A stretch of DNA of 64,000 nt from Mycobacterium sp. IS-1496 (lineage in GTDB: Bacteria > Actinomycetota > Actinomycetes > Mycobacteriales > Mycobacteriaceae): the NCBI RefSeq assembly GCF_001499995.1, contig NZ_LQIU01000056.1, positions 124,001 through 188,000 of the forward strand. Reading direction: 5' to 3'. A program made the translations under genes and the position numbers. The notes below the pieces were generated by a model. The model saw only the letters and a list, made by a program, of their open reading frames with translations. It was not told the DNA's origin and made no database searches. Positions 49,409 to 58,026 of this stretch are shown here, in pieces (the first letter of the stretch is position 1; each line of letters opens with the position of its first letter).

Positions 49409-50395
49409 TCAGTCGAGCCGCGCCGAGGTGATCGTGACCTCCGTGGCGGGTTTCCCGTCGTCGCCACCGCCGGTGACCCCCCGCGCGGCGATCTTGTCGA
49501 GCGTCGCCAGGCCGGTGGAGTCGACGGTCCCGAACACCGTGTACGTCGGCGGCAGCAGGGTGTCCCCGTAGACGAGCATGAACTGGCTGCCGTTGGTGCC
49601 CGGTCCGGTGTTGGCCATCACCAGCGTGCCCCGCGGGTAGACGACCGGACGCCGCAGCCCCGGATCGGACAGCCGGTACTGGTTGGTCGGGTATTCGTTC
49701 GGGAACCGGTAGCCCGGCCCGCCGGCACCGGTGCCGGTCGGATCACCGCACTGCAACACCTTCATCGACCGGCCGGTGGTGAGCCGGTGGCAGGTGGTGT
49801 CGTCGAAGAAGCCCTGCTGGGCGAGGCTGGCGAAGTTGTTCACCGTGCAGGGTGACGTGCCGTTGTCGAGTTCGAGCCCGATGTTGCCCTGGTTGGTCGA
49901 CACGCCGGCGCCGACCGTCGCCGGATCGGTGGGCACGCGCCCGGCGCGCGGCGGCGTGACCGGTGCTGCGGCGGGCAGGTCGCTCTTCGGGTACTGGCAG
50001 TTGGCGCCCAGGTTGCGGGGTGCGACGAAGGCGGGGAGCGGGTCGCCCGAGGGCGGTGCGGCGCTGCGGGTGAGGCCGTCGTCACCGCGTTGTTCGCCGG
50101 CGTGCTGGGCGACCGCCATCAGGAACAGCAGACCGAAGACGACGACGGCGATCGTCAGCGCCGTCATGACGTAGCCGATGATCAGGCCGGCCAGCGCGAG
50201 GCCACGGCCTTCCTCGCCGGTCCGCTTGATCTGGGACAGCGACAGGTGGCCGAAGACGATGCCCAGGGGGGCGAACAAAAAGGCGCACACCAGCGCGGCG
50301 ACGGCCCACGCGTTGGTGGCGCGTGGACCCGGATAGCCGCCGGGGCCGGGTGGGTACGCCGGCGGCGGGGGGTAGGGCCCCGGCGGGTAGCTCAT
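49409..50395 (-). CDS. Cyclophilin-type peptidyl-prolyl isomerase with DUF4190 membrane anchor
   Basis: 328 aa. Pro/Tyr/Gly-rich N-terminus (PPGPYPPPPAYPPGPGG), a DUF4190 pair of membrane segments (about 30-95), a linker, then a cyclophilin domain from about residue 160 (STNQGNIGLELDN, TCHRL, GDPTGTGAGGPGY, NGSQFMLVYGD, YTVFGTVD). The isomerase domain would be outside the membrane. It is a tandem paralogue of the next gene upstream, which it overlaps by one base (TGATG). Confidence 0.88.
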   Translation of the reverse strand: MSYPPGPYPPPPAYPPGPGGYPGPRATNAWAVAALVCAFLFAPLGIVFGHLSLSQIKRTGEEGRGLALAGLIIGYVMTALTIAVVVFGLLFLMAVAQHAGEQRGDDGLTRSAAPPSGDPLPAFVAPRNLGANCQYPKSDLPAAAPVTPPRAGRVPTDPATVGAGVSTNQGNIGLELDNGTSPCTVNNFASLAQQGFFDDTTCHRLTTGRSMKVLQCGDPTGTGAGGPGYRFPNEYPTNQYRLSDPGLRRPVVYPRGTLVMANTGPGTNGSQFMLVYGDTLLPPTYTVFGTVDSTGLATLDKIAARGVTGGGDDGKPATEVTITSARLD

Positions 50396-51276
50396 CAGTC
50401 CAGCAGGATCGTCTTGACCTGGACCTCGTCGGCCGGTGCGCCGTCCTGACCGCCGCCCTCGACCCCGGCGGCGGCGATCTTGTCCAGCGTGGCCAGGCCG
50501 GTGTCGTCGATGCGGCCGAACACGGTGTAGCCCGGCGGCAGCTGGCTGTCCTTATAGACCAGGAAGAACTGGCTGCCGTTGGTGTTGGGTCCGGCGTTGG
50601 CCATCGCCAGCGTCCCGCGCGGGTACAGCACCGCTTCCTGCAGTGCCGGGTTGTCCGGCTGGTACTGGTTGGTCGGGTACTCGTTGGCGAATTCGTAGCC
50701 CGGCCCGCCGGTGCCCTCACCGGTCGGGTCGCCGCACTGCAGCACCGACAGCGTCGGGCTGGTGGTCAACCGGTGACACGGCGTGTCGTTGAAGTAACCC
50801 TGCTGCGCCAGGCTGGCGAAGCTGTTGACGGTGCACGGCGCCTTGGCGTTGTCGAGCAGCAGGCCGAGATTGCCCTGGTTGGTGGACATGCTGACGCTGA
50901 CCTCGGCGGGGTCGGTGGGCACCGTGCCCGTGCGGGGTGGGTTGACCTGCTTGCTCGCCGGTCCGGCCGCGGGGTACTGGCAGTCGGCGCCCAGCCCGGC
51001 AGGCGGTGCGAACGCAGGCAGCCGGCCGTCTGCGGCCGGTTGCGCGGGTGCCCCCGAGGTGGTCGGGGTGGGTGTCTGCGCCGACGCGGTGGTGTCCGAC
51101 GAGTCGCCGTTGGTCAGCACGAGGGTCGCGACGATGGCGCCGATCACGACGACCGCCGCGACCGCCGAACCGGCGATCGTCGCGATCCGCCGCTTACGCG
51201 CCTTCTCGGCCCGGCGTTCGAGCTGCCGTTCGAGTTTGCGTTTGGCCGCCTCGCGTCGCTGTTCGTTTGTCGGCAC
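50395..51276 (-). CDS. ppiB: Membrane-anchored cyclophilin-type peptidyl-prolyl isomerase
   Basis: 293 aa, GTG start with GAGGAGGAC upstream. A charged N-terminal coil (EQRREAAKRKLERQLERRAE) is followed by one membrane segment (about 35-55), a Ser/Thr/Pro linker and a cyclophilin domain (MSTNQGNLGLLLDN, PCHRL, GDPTGEGTGGPGY, NGSQFFLVYKD, YTVFGRIDD). It corresponds to Rv2582. It is divergent from the glyoxalase-II-like gene. The downstream paralogue has a different anchor on the same kind of domain. Confidence 0.92.
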   Translation of the reverse strand: MPTNEQRREAAKRKLERQLERRAEKARKRRIATIAGSAVAAVVVIGAIVATLVLTNGDSSDTTASAQTPTPTTSGAPAQPAADGRLPAFAPPAGLGADCQYPAAGPASKQVNPPRTGTVPTDPAEVSVSMSTNQGNLGLLLDNAKAPCTVNSFASLAQQGYFNDTPCHRLTTSPTLSVLQCGDPTGEGTGGPGYEFANEYPTNQYQPDNPALQEAVLYPRGTLAMANAGPNTNGSQFFLVYKDSQLPPGYTVFGRIDDTGLATLDKIAAAGVEGGGQDGAPADEVQVKTILLD

Positions 51277-51408
51277 CGCCGCTGTCCTCCTCGTCTGCGC
51301 GGGTCCTATCCGCGTCCGGTCGGCACCGAGTGTGCCAAAAGTCGCCCAGCGCCGGGTGAACGACCCGCTGGAAAGGGTCACCTCGCCCGGCATGGGAAAC
51401 TGGCAGAC

Positions 51409-52074
51409 GTGTTGATCACCGGATTTCCGGCGGGCATGTTGGCGTGCAACTGCTACGTGCTCGCCCAGCGGCCGGGGTCGGACGCCATCGTCGTCGACCC
51501 GGGGCAGCGGGCCATGGCGCCGCTGCGCCGCATCCTCGACGAGCACCGCCTCACCCCGGCGGCGGTGCTGTTGACGCACGGCCACATCGATCACATCTGG
51601 TCGGCGCAGAAGGTCGCCGACACCTACGGCTGCCCGGCCTACATCCACCCCGAGGACCGGTTCATGCTGACCGATCCGATCAAGGGCTTCGGCCCCCGGA
51701 TCGGGCAGATGCTGATGGGGGCGCTGTTCCGGGAGCCGCGGCAACTGATCGAATTGGACCGCGACGGGCAGACGCTCGACCTCGGCGGTATGCCGGTGAC
51801 CGTCGACCACACACCCGGCCACACCCGCGGGTCGGTGGTCTTCCGGCTGCCCGCCGACGGCTCGCAGGTCGCGCTGACCGGCGACACCCTGTTCCGCAGT
51901 TCCGTCGGCCGTACCGATCTGCCCGGCGGCAGCGGACGCGACCTGCTCGGGTCCATCCTGACCAAACTGCTGGTGCTCGACGACGACACCGTGGTGCTGC
52001 CCGGGCACGGGCCGACATCCACGATCGGCGACGAACGCCGCACCAACCCGTTCCTCGAAGGGCTCAGACTGTGA
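51409..52074 (+). CDS. Metallo-beta-lactamase-fold hydrolase (glyoxalase II-like)
   Basis: 221 aa from GTG 51409. The metal-binding motif THGHIDHIW is near residue 57, with further ligands in HTPGHTRGS and GDTLF and the last His in LPGHGP. This is the glyoxalase II-like group (Rv2581c). The true substrate may be a thioester such as S-lactoyl-mycothiol, but this is inference. GAAACT 7 bases before the start is a weak -10 for a leaderless mRNA. It overlaps hisS by 4 bases. Confidence 0.9.
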   Translation: MLITGFPAGMLACNCYVLAQRPGSDAIVVDPGQRAMAPLRRILDEHRLTPAAVLLTHGHIDHIWSAQKVADTYGCPAYIHPEDRFMLTDPIKGFGPRIGQMLMGALFREPRQLIELDRDGQTLDLGGMPVTVDHTPGHTRGSVVFRLPADGSQVALTGDTLFRSSVGRTDLPGGSGRDLLGSILTKLLVLDDDTVVLPGHGPTSTIGDERRTNPFLEGLRL

Positions 52075-53327
52075 CCGAGACCGCCTTCCAGGCGCCCAAG
52101 GGCGTCCCGGACTACCTCCCGCCGGAGTCGGCGCAGTTCGTCGCCGTCCGCGACGGGCTGCTCACCGCCGCGCGGCGGGCCGGCTACGGCGACGTGGAAC
52201 TCCCGATCTTCGAGGACACCGCGCTGTTCGCGCGCGGGGTGGGGGAGTCCACCGATGTGGTGAGCAAGGAGATGTACACGTTCGCCGACCGCGGGGACCG
52301 CTCGGTGACACTGCGGCCCGAGGGGACCGCGGGGGTGATCCGCGCGGTGATCCAGCACCGGCTCGACCGCGGGGCGCTGCCCGTCAAGCTCTGCTACTCC
52401 GGGCCGTTCTTCCGCTACGAGCGGCCGCAGGCCGGGCGGTACCGCCAACTGCAGCAGGTCGGCATCGAGGCGATCGGGGTGGACGACCCGGCGCTCGACG
52501 CCGAGGTGATCGCGGTCGCCGACGCAGGGTTCCGGTCGCTGGGCCTCGACGGCTTCCGGCTGGAACTCACCTCTCTCGGTGACGACACCTGCCGGCCGCA
52601 ATATCGGGAACTGTTGCAGGACTTCCTGTTCAGACTCGACCTCGATGAGGAGACCCGTCGCCGCGCCGAGATCAATCCGCTGCGCGTCCTCGACGACAAG
52701 CGCCCCCACGTTCGCGAGATGACCGCCGACGCGCCGGTGATGCTCGACCACCTGTCGGACAGCGCCAAAGCGCATTTCGAGACGGTGCAGACGCATCTGC
52801 AGGCTCTCGGTGTGCCGTTCGTGATCAACCCGCGGATGGTGCGCGGCCTCGACTACTACACCAAGACCACGTTCGAATTCGTCCATGACGGCCTCGGCGC
52901 GCAATCCGGCATCGGCGGCGGGGGCCGTTACGACGGGCTGATGCGCCGGCTGGGCGGTCAGGACGTCTCGGGCATCGGGTTCGGGCTGGGGGTCGACCGC
53001 ACGCTGCTGGCGTTGCGGGCCGAGGGCAAGACCGCGGACGAGGCGGCGCGGATCGACGTGTACTGCATCCCGGCAGGGCCCGACGCGAAGGTCGACGTCG
53101 CGGTGCTGGCCGCCGATCTGCGCCGGGCCGGCGTCCGCGCGGACGTGGCCTACGGCGATCGCAGCCTCAAGGCCGCCCTCAAGGCGGCGGACCGCACGGG
53201 CGCGTCCATCGCACTGATCGCCGACCCCGGCGTCACCGCGGTGAAGGTGAAGGACCTCGGCACCGGCGACCAGACGGAGGTCGCGCGCGACGCGGTGGTC
53301 GCGGAGGTGGTGTCGCGTCTTAATTAG
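52071..53327 (+). CDS. hisS: Histidyl-tRNA synthetase
   Basis: 418 aa class II synthetase. It starts with FQAPKGVPDYLPPES. Motif 2 is GPFFRYERPQAGRYRQ near residue 108, the histidine-specific motifs are MVRGLDYYTKTTFEF near 255 and GIGGGGRYDGL, motif 3 is GIGFGLGVDR, and an anticodon domain follows. It corresponds to Rv2580c. It is coupled to the upstream hydrolase by GTGA and overlaps the convergent alcohol dehydrogenase by 4 bases. Confidence 0.97.
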   Translation: MTETAFQAPKGVPDYLPPESAQFVAVRDGLLTAARRAGYGDVELPIFEDTALFARGVGESTDVVSKEMYTFADRGDRSVTLRPEGTAGVIRAVIQHRLDRGALPVKLCYSGPFFRYERPQAGRYRQLQQVGIEAIGVDDPALDAEVIAVADAGFRSLGLDGFRLELTSLGDDTCRPQYRELLQDFLFRLDLDEETRRRAEINPLRVLDDKRPHVREMTADAPVMLDHLSDSAKAHFETVQTHLQALGVPFVINPRMVRGLDYYTKTTFEFVHDGLGAQSGIGGGGRYDGLMRRLGGQDVSGIGFGLGVDRTLLALRAEGKTADEAARIDVYCIPAGPDAKVDVAVLAADLRRAGVRADVAYGDRSLKAALKAADRTGASIALIADPGVTAVKVKDLGTGDQTEVARDAVVAEVVSRLN

Positions 53328-54481
53328 GGCGCGACGGCGGTGCTGCGCGGGTCGATGAGGATCTTGGCGTGCGCCTCGGCCGTCCCCAGCGCCTCGAAGG
53401 CGTTGGTCACGCCGTCGAGGCCGACGGTGCCGGTGATCAGCGCCGACGCGTCCACTCTGCCCTCGGCGAGCAGGTGGAGCGTGTCGCGGAATTCCAGTGG
53501 GGTGTAAGCGAAGACGAACCGCAGGTCGATCTCCTTCGCGTTCGCCAGGGTGGGTCGGAAGCGGTCCTCGCCCATGCACACACCGACGACGACGACGCGT
53601 GACTGCAGCGGGGCGGCGCCGATGATGCCGTCGATCACGCCGGGCACCCCCACGCATTCGAAGACGATCGGCCGTTTCGGTCCCGCGGCGCCCATGGCCT
53701 CGGCGGCCCGGTAGAGGTGCGACCATCCCGGGAGGCGGCGGAGCTTCTCCATGGAGCCCACGCCCAGCTCGTAGAGCTGCGGGGCCTCGGTGACAGCCCC
53801 CCGCTGACCGCTCGCGTCGTAGGGGGAGTCGACGGCGGGGTCGACGACCACGTCTGCGCCGCAGCGGGTGGCGAGCTCTCGTCGCGTGGCGGAGAAGTCG
53901 CTGGCGACGATCTGACGCACGCCGAGCGCCTTGAGATGGCAGATCACCGCGAGGCCGACCGGCCCGCAGCCGATCACGATCGCGACGTCGCGTCTGCGAA
54001 TCTCGCTGCGCCGCACGGCATGCAGGGCGACGGCCATCGGTTCGGTCAGCGCCGCGGTGTCCAGGTCGAGACCGTTGGGGACGACGAAGCTCATCGACGC
54101 CTCGGCGAGGACCCGCTCGGCGAAGCCGCCGGGGGCGAGCGGTGAGAGGCCGGTGAGGTGGACGCCGCCGGACGCCCGCACCAGCGGGAAGGACACCACG
54201 GGCGTGCCCGGCTTGAACTCCTTGCCGACCCCCTTGCCGCGTTCGGCCACCTCGCCGCAGAACTCGTGGCCGAGCACGACCGGCGTGTCACCTCGCATGA
54301 AATCCGGATAGCCGAGGTTGTCCATCACGTCGGTCAGCTCGTCGGCGTGGTCCTTGGCGTGCAGGTCGGATCCGCAGATCCCGCAGCGCCGCACGTCGAG
54401 GACCAACTGGCCTTTCGCCGGCTGCGGGTCGGGCAGCTCGACCACCGACAGGGTGCCGCGTTCGCAGCTGACGGCCTTCAT
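53324..54481 (-). CDS. Zinc-binding alcohol dehydrogenase family protein
   Basis: 385 aa MDR-family dehydrogenase. The catalytic-zinc residues are in CGICGSDLHAKDH near residue 35 and GHEFCGEV near 70; the nucleotide-binding loop is VIGCGPVGLAVI near 170. The four-cysteine lobe that binds structural zinc in many relatives is absent. The substrate is unknown. It starts 16 bases after urtE on the same strand, so it may be read as the last gene of the urea-transporter operon. TAGTGT 8 bases before the ATG may be its own -10. Confidence 0.88.
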   Translation of the reverse strand: MKAVSCERGTLSVVELPDPQPAKGQLVLDVRRCGICGSDLHAKDHADELTDVMDNLGYPDFMRGDTPVVLGHEFCGEVAERGKGVGKEFKPGTPVVSFPLVRASGGVHLTGLSPLAPGGFAERVLAEASMSFVVPNGLDLDTAALTEPMAVALHAVRRSEIRRRDVAIVIGCGPVGLAVICHLKALGVRQIVASDFSATRRELATRCGADVVVDPAVDSPYDASGQRGAVTEAPQLYELGVGSMEKLRRLPGWSHLYRAAEAMGAAGPKRPIVFECVGVPGVIDGIIGAAPLQSRVVVVGVCMGEDRFRPTLANAKEIDLRFVFAYTPLEFRDTLHLLAEGRVDASALITGTVGLDGVTNAFEALGTAEAHAKILIDPRSTAVAP

Positions 54482-54497
54482 GGGTGCCGACACTAGC

Positions 54498-55190
54498 TCA
54501 GATCGCCATCGCCGCCCGCACATCGGCCTCCGACGCCGAACCACCGGTGCCGCTGGAGGTGATGCGGCCGGCTTCGAGGATGTAGTAGCGCTGCGACGAT
54601 TCCAGTGCGAAGCCGATGTGCTGTTCGACGAGCAGCACACCGAGGTCGCCCCGAGCGGTCAGCGCGGTGATCGCGGCCTCGATCTCGGCGACCACGGACG
54701 GCTGGATGCCTTCGGTGGGTTCGTCGAGGATCAGGCACTTCGGGCTGGTGATCAACGCCCGGGCGATCGCGAGCTGTTGCCGCTGCCCGCCGGAGAGCAG
54801 GCCGGCGCGGCGGGTCAACAATTCCTTGAGCGCGGGGAACAGGTCGAGTTGCTCGTCGATCAGCGCTCTGCCGTTCTTGCGGCCGTCGGCGACCACCTGC
54901 AGGTTCTCTGCGGTGGTCAGCTGGCCGAACGACTGCTGTCCCTGCGGGACGTATGCCAGCCCGCGGGCCACCCGGGCGCTGGGCCGCAGCTTGGTGATGT
55001 CCTCACCGTCGAACATCACCCGCCCGCCCGTGCATCTGAGCAATCCGACCGCCGCGCGCAGCAGCGTCGTCTTACCGGCGCCGTTGTGTCCCATCACCGC
55101 GGCCACCCCGTCCGAGGGCACCTCGACACTCGCGCCGTGGATGACCTGTGAGCGCCCGTACCCGGTACGGACGTCGACCAGCTGCAGCAT
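54498..55190 (-). CDS. urtE: Urea ABC transporter ATP-binding protein UrtE
   Basis: 230 aa from ATG 55190. Walker A GHNGAGKTT near residue 35, signature LSGGQRQQLAIAR near 135, Walker B CLILDEPTEGIQPSV. This is the LivF-like member of the Urt set. The stop of urtD lies 1 base before its start. It is assigned to urea rather than branched-chain amino acids because the neighbouring set, with a UrtA-like binding protein, has the Urt order A-B-C-D-E. Confidence 0.93.
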   Translation of the reverse strand: MLQLVDVRTGYGRSQVIHGASVEVPSDGVAAVMGHNGAGKTTLLRAAVGLLRCTGGRVMFDGEDITKLRPSARVARGLAYVPQGQQSFGQLTTAENLQVVADGRKNGRALIDEQLDLFPALKELLTRRAGLLSGGQRQQLAIARALITSPKCLILDEPTEGIQPSVVAEIEAAITALTARGDLGVLLVEQHIGFALESSQRYYILEAGRITSSGTGGSASEADVRAAMAI

Positions 55191-55191
55191 G

Positions 55192-56019
55192 TCAGTCACC
55201 TTCCACGACGAGGTCGCCGTCGATGCCGTCCGCACCGGCGGCGGCCGTACCCAGGTACACCTCCTGCACCTTCGGGTTGGCCTGCACGTCGGCGACCGCC
55301 CCTTCGGCGATCACCTGTCCCCGGGCCAGCACGGTCACCGATGTCGCGAACGCACGCATGAAATCCATGTCGTGTTCGACGACGACCACGGTGCGCTGAC
55401 CACCGATGCGCCGCAACAGGTTCCCGGTCTCTTCACGCTCCTCGGTGCTCATCCCGGCCACCGGCTCGTCGAGCAGCAGCACATCGGCGTTCTGGACCAG
55501 CAGCATGCCGATCTCGAGCCACTGCTTCTGCCCGTGCGCGAGCACGCCCGCGGGTTTGTGCGCCATCTCGGTCAGGCCGACGGTCTCCAGCGCCTCCTCG
55601 ATGGCCGGTGACACACCGTGGCGGCGGCGCAGCAGCGTCCAGACCGACCGGTGCGCGCCCGCGGCGATGTCGAGGTTCTGCAGCACGGTGAGCTGTTCGA
55701 AGACGCTCGCCGTCTGGAAGGTCCGTCCGACACCGAGCTTGGCGATCTGGTGCACCTTCTTGCCGAGCAGTTCGACGCCCGATTTGTTGACCGACCCGGA
55801 CGCGTTGACCAGCCCGGTGATCGCGTCGATGACCGTGGTCTTGCCGGCCCCGTTCGGCCCGATGAGGAACCGCAGGTCACCCTGGAACAGGGTCAGGTTG
55901 ACATCGCTGACCGCCTTGAACCCGTCGAAATCGACGGTCAGCCCGCGGACTTCGAGGTACTCCGCGCCCATACCGGCGTTGCCGCCTGCGACCGGTTCGC
56001 GGTCGGTGGTGGTGGTCAT
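55192..56019 (-). CDS. urtD: Urea ABC transporter ATP-binding protein UrtD
   Basis: 275 aa. Walker A is GPNGAGKTTVIDAITGL near residue 55 and Walker B is VLLLDEPVAGMSTEE. The signature position reads LAHGQKQWLEIGM instead of LSGGQ, as is usual for UrtD/LivG-type proteins. The start overlaps urtC by 4 bases. It pairs with UrtE at the membrane complex UrtBC. Confidence 0.94.
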   Translation of the reverse strand: MTTTTDREPVAGGNAGMGAEYLEVRGLTVDFDGFKAVSDVNLTLFQGDLRFLIGPNGAGKTTVIDAITGLVNASGSVNKSGVELLGKKVHQIAKLGVGRTFQTASVFEQLTVLQNLDIAAGAHRSVWTLLRRRHGVSPAIEEALETVGLTEMAHKPAGVLAHGQKQWLEIGMLLVQNADVLLLDEPVAGMSTEEREETGNLLRRIGGQRTVVVVEHDMDFMRAFATSVTVLARGQVIAEGAVADVQANPKVQEVYLGTAAAGADGIDGDLVVEGD

Positions 56020-57137
56020 GTGGGCGCTCCCACCTTCTCCGGGTCCGGGTCGGGGTCCGCTTGCAGGGCCGAATCATCGCGCGGTGTGCCGGCTTTGGCC
56101 TTGCGGCGCCGTCTGAGCAGCACGCCCAGGCCGGCCAGACCGGCGGGGAAGAACCCGACGACGACGATGAAGAGCAGCCCCTGGGCGTAGATCCACTCCG
56201 ACGGGAAGCGTTCGGAGAACAACGTCTGCGCCCACGCCACACCGATGGCGCCGAGGACCGGCCCGAGCAGCGTGGTGCGGCCACCGATCGCGACGCCGAT
56301 GAGGAAGGCGATCGACGGCAGGATGCCCACCTGGGACGGCGCCATGAAACCGACGATCGGGGCGAACAGCGCACCGGCGATGCCGGCGAACAGCGCGGCC
56401 ACGGTGTAGGCGACGACCTTGATGTTGGCGGGGTCGTAGCCGAGGAAGCGCACGCGCTCCTCGCCGTCGCGCACCGCCACGAGCAGTTCGCCATAGCGGC
56501 TCTGCATCAATTGGCGCGCCACCGCCACGACGATCAGCAGCACGGCAGCGGCGATGAAGTACAGCATCTGCTTGTTGACCGGATCGTTGAGCGCGAATCC
56601 GAAGAACGTCCGGAAGTTCGTGAGCCCGTTGCTTCCGCCCAACCCGGTCTGCCCGACCAGCAGGATGGCCAGTGCCGCGGCCAGGGCCTGGGACAGGATC
56701 GCGAAGTAGGCGCCCTTGACCCGGCGTTTGAACACCCCGAAGCCCAGCGCCGCGGCGATGCCGGTGGGGATGACGACGATGGCCAGCAGGGTGAAGGCGG
56801 GGGAGGCGAAAGGTGCCCAGTATGCCGGTAGTTCGCGCACACCGGCGATCTGCATGAAGTCCGGCACGTCGTCTCCGCGCAGTTGCGCGTCGGAGATCTT
56901 GAGGTGCATGCCCATCATGTAGCCGCCGAGGCCGAAGAACACCCCCTGGCCGAGGACCAGCATCCCGCCCCGGCCCCATGCCAGGCCGATACCGACCGCG
57001 ACGATCGCGAAGCAGAGGAACTTGCCCAGCAGGCCGAGCCGGAAGTCCGACAGGACCGCGGGTGCGACCGCGAAGAGCGCGAGCGCGGCGACACCGAACC
57101 CCGCCCACGTCTGCCAGCGTCCCACGAAGGTCCTCAC
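56016..57137 (-). CDS. urtC: Urea ABC transporter permease UrtC
   Basis: 373 aa from a GTG that overlaps the urtB stop. About nine to ten membrane segments (LivM-type permease). GRGGMLVLGQGVFFGLGGYM is the family N-terminal block, and AVRDGEERVRFLGYDPANIK is the cytoplasmic loop that contacts the ATPases. Start and end are both coupled to neighbours. Confidence 0.94.
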   Translation of the reverse strand: MRTFVGRWQTWAGFGVAALALFAVAPAVLSDFRLGLLGKFLCFAIVAVGIGLAWGRGGMLVLGQGVFFGLGGYMMGMHLKISDAQLRGDDVPDFMQIAGVRELPAYWAPFASPAFTLLAIVVIPTGIAAALGFGVFKRRVKGAYFAILSQALAAALAILLVGQTGLGGSNGLTNFRTFFGFALNDPVNKQMLYFIAAAVLLIVVAVARQLMQSRYGELLVAVRDGEERVRFLGYDPANIKVVAYTVAALFAGIAGALFAPIVGFMAPSQVGILPSIAFLIGVAIGGRTTLLGPVLGAIGVAWAQTLFSERFPSEWIYAQGLLFIVVVGFFPAGLAGLGVLLRRRRKAKAGTPRDDSALQADPDPDPEKVGAPT

Positions 57138-58018
57138 ACGAGACTCCTTGTCCGAACGGTGAACAGGCCCTGGGGACGAACCTGCAGGAAGATCACGATG
57201 ATCACGAAGACGATCACCTTGGCCAGCGAGGCGGTGGTGTTGTACTCGATGAACGAGTTCAGGAAACCCAGCGCCATCGCCGCGATGACGGTGCCCTTGA
57301 TCTGCCCGAGGCCGCCGACCACCACCACGAGGAACGCGTCGATCAGGAAGCTCTGCCCGGTGGTGGGGCTCGTCGATCCGATCAGGGTCAGCGCCACCCC
57401 GGCGACGGCGGCCAGACCCGACCCGATGAAGAACGTGGTGATGTCGGTCTTGCGCGACGAGATCCCACTGGTCTCCGCCAGATCGCGGTTCTGGACGACA
57501 GCGCGGATGCGCCGGCCCATCGGGCTGGTCTTGAGCACGGTGGCCAGCACCGCCACGCACAGCACCGCCAGCACCAGGATGAAGATGCGCGTCTTCGGCA
57601 CCACCGCGCCCAGAATCTCCACCCCGCCGGAAAGCCACGACGGCGCAACGACGTTGACCGCGGGAGCGCCGAAGACGTCCCTGGCGATCTGTTGCAGGAT
57701 CAACCCCACCCCGAACGTGACCAGCAGGGTGTCCAGCGGCCGGTGATACATCCGCTGGATCAGCGTCACCTCGAGCAGCGCGCCCATCGCACCGCCGACG
57801 AAGAACCCGATCAGCAGCGAGATCAGCAGTGACGCACCGGCACTGGAGAACACCTGCTGCACCACATAGGCGGTGTAGCAGCCGGCCATGATGAACTCGC
57901 CGTGGGCCATGTTGATGACCCCCATCTGACCGAAGGTCAGCGAGAGGCCGAGCGCGGCCAGCAACAGGATCGAGCCGAGGCTCAATCCCGTTGCCAGCTG
58001 CCCGATGAGGACATCCAT
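57134..58018 (-). CDS. urtB: Urea ABC transporter permease UrtB
   Basis: 294 aa with about eight membrane segments (LivH-type permease). LTFGQMGVINMAHGEFIMAG near residue 30 is the diagnostic block, and AVVQNRDLAETSGI is the ATPase-coupling loop. It is the first permease of the operon, 8 bases after urtA. Confidence 0.94.
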   Translation of the reverse strand: MDVLIGQLATGLSLGSILLLAALGLSLTFGQMGVINMAHGEFIMAGCYTAYVVQQVFSSAGASLLISLLIGFFVGGAMGALLEVTLIQRMYHRPLDTLLVTFGVGLILQQIARDVFGAPAVNVVAPSWLSGGVEILGAVVPKTRIFILVLAVLCVAVLATVLKTSPMGRRIRAVVQNRDLAETSGISSRKTDITTFFIGSGLAAVAGVALTLIGSTSPTTGQSFLIDAFLVVVVGGLGQIKGTVIAAMALGFLNSFIEYNTTASLAKVIVFVIIVIFLQVRPQGLFTVRTRSLV

Positions 58019-58026
58019 CTATGCGC

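Noticed and set aside
51639..53726. Minus-strand frame of about 695 codons opposite the glyoxalase-like gene and hisS
   Set aside because: Antisense shadow of hisS; no recognisable domain.
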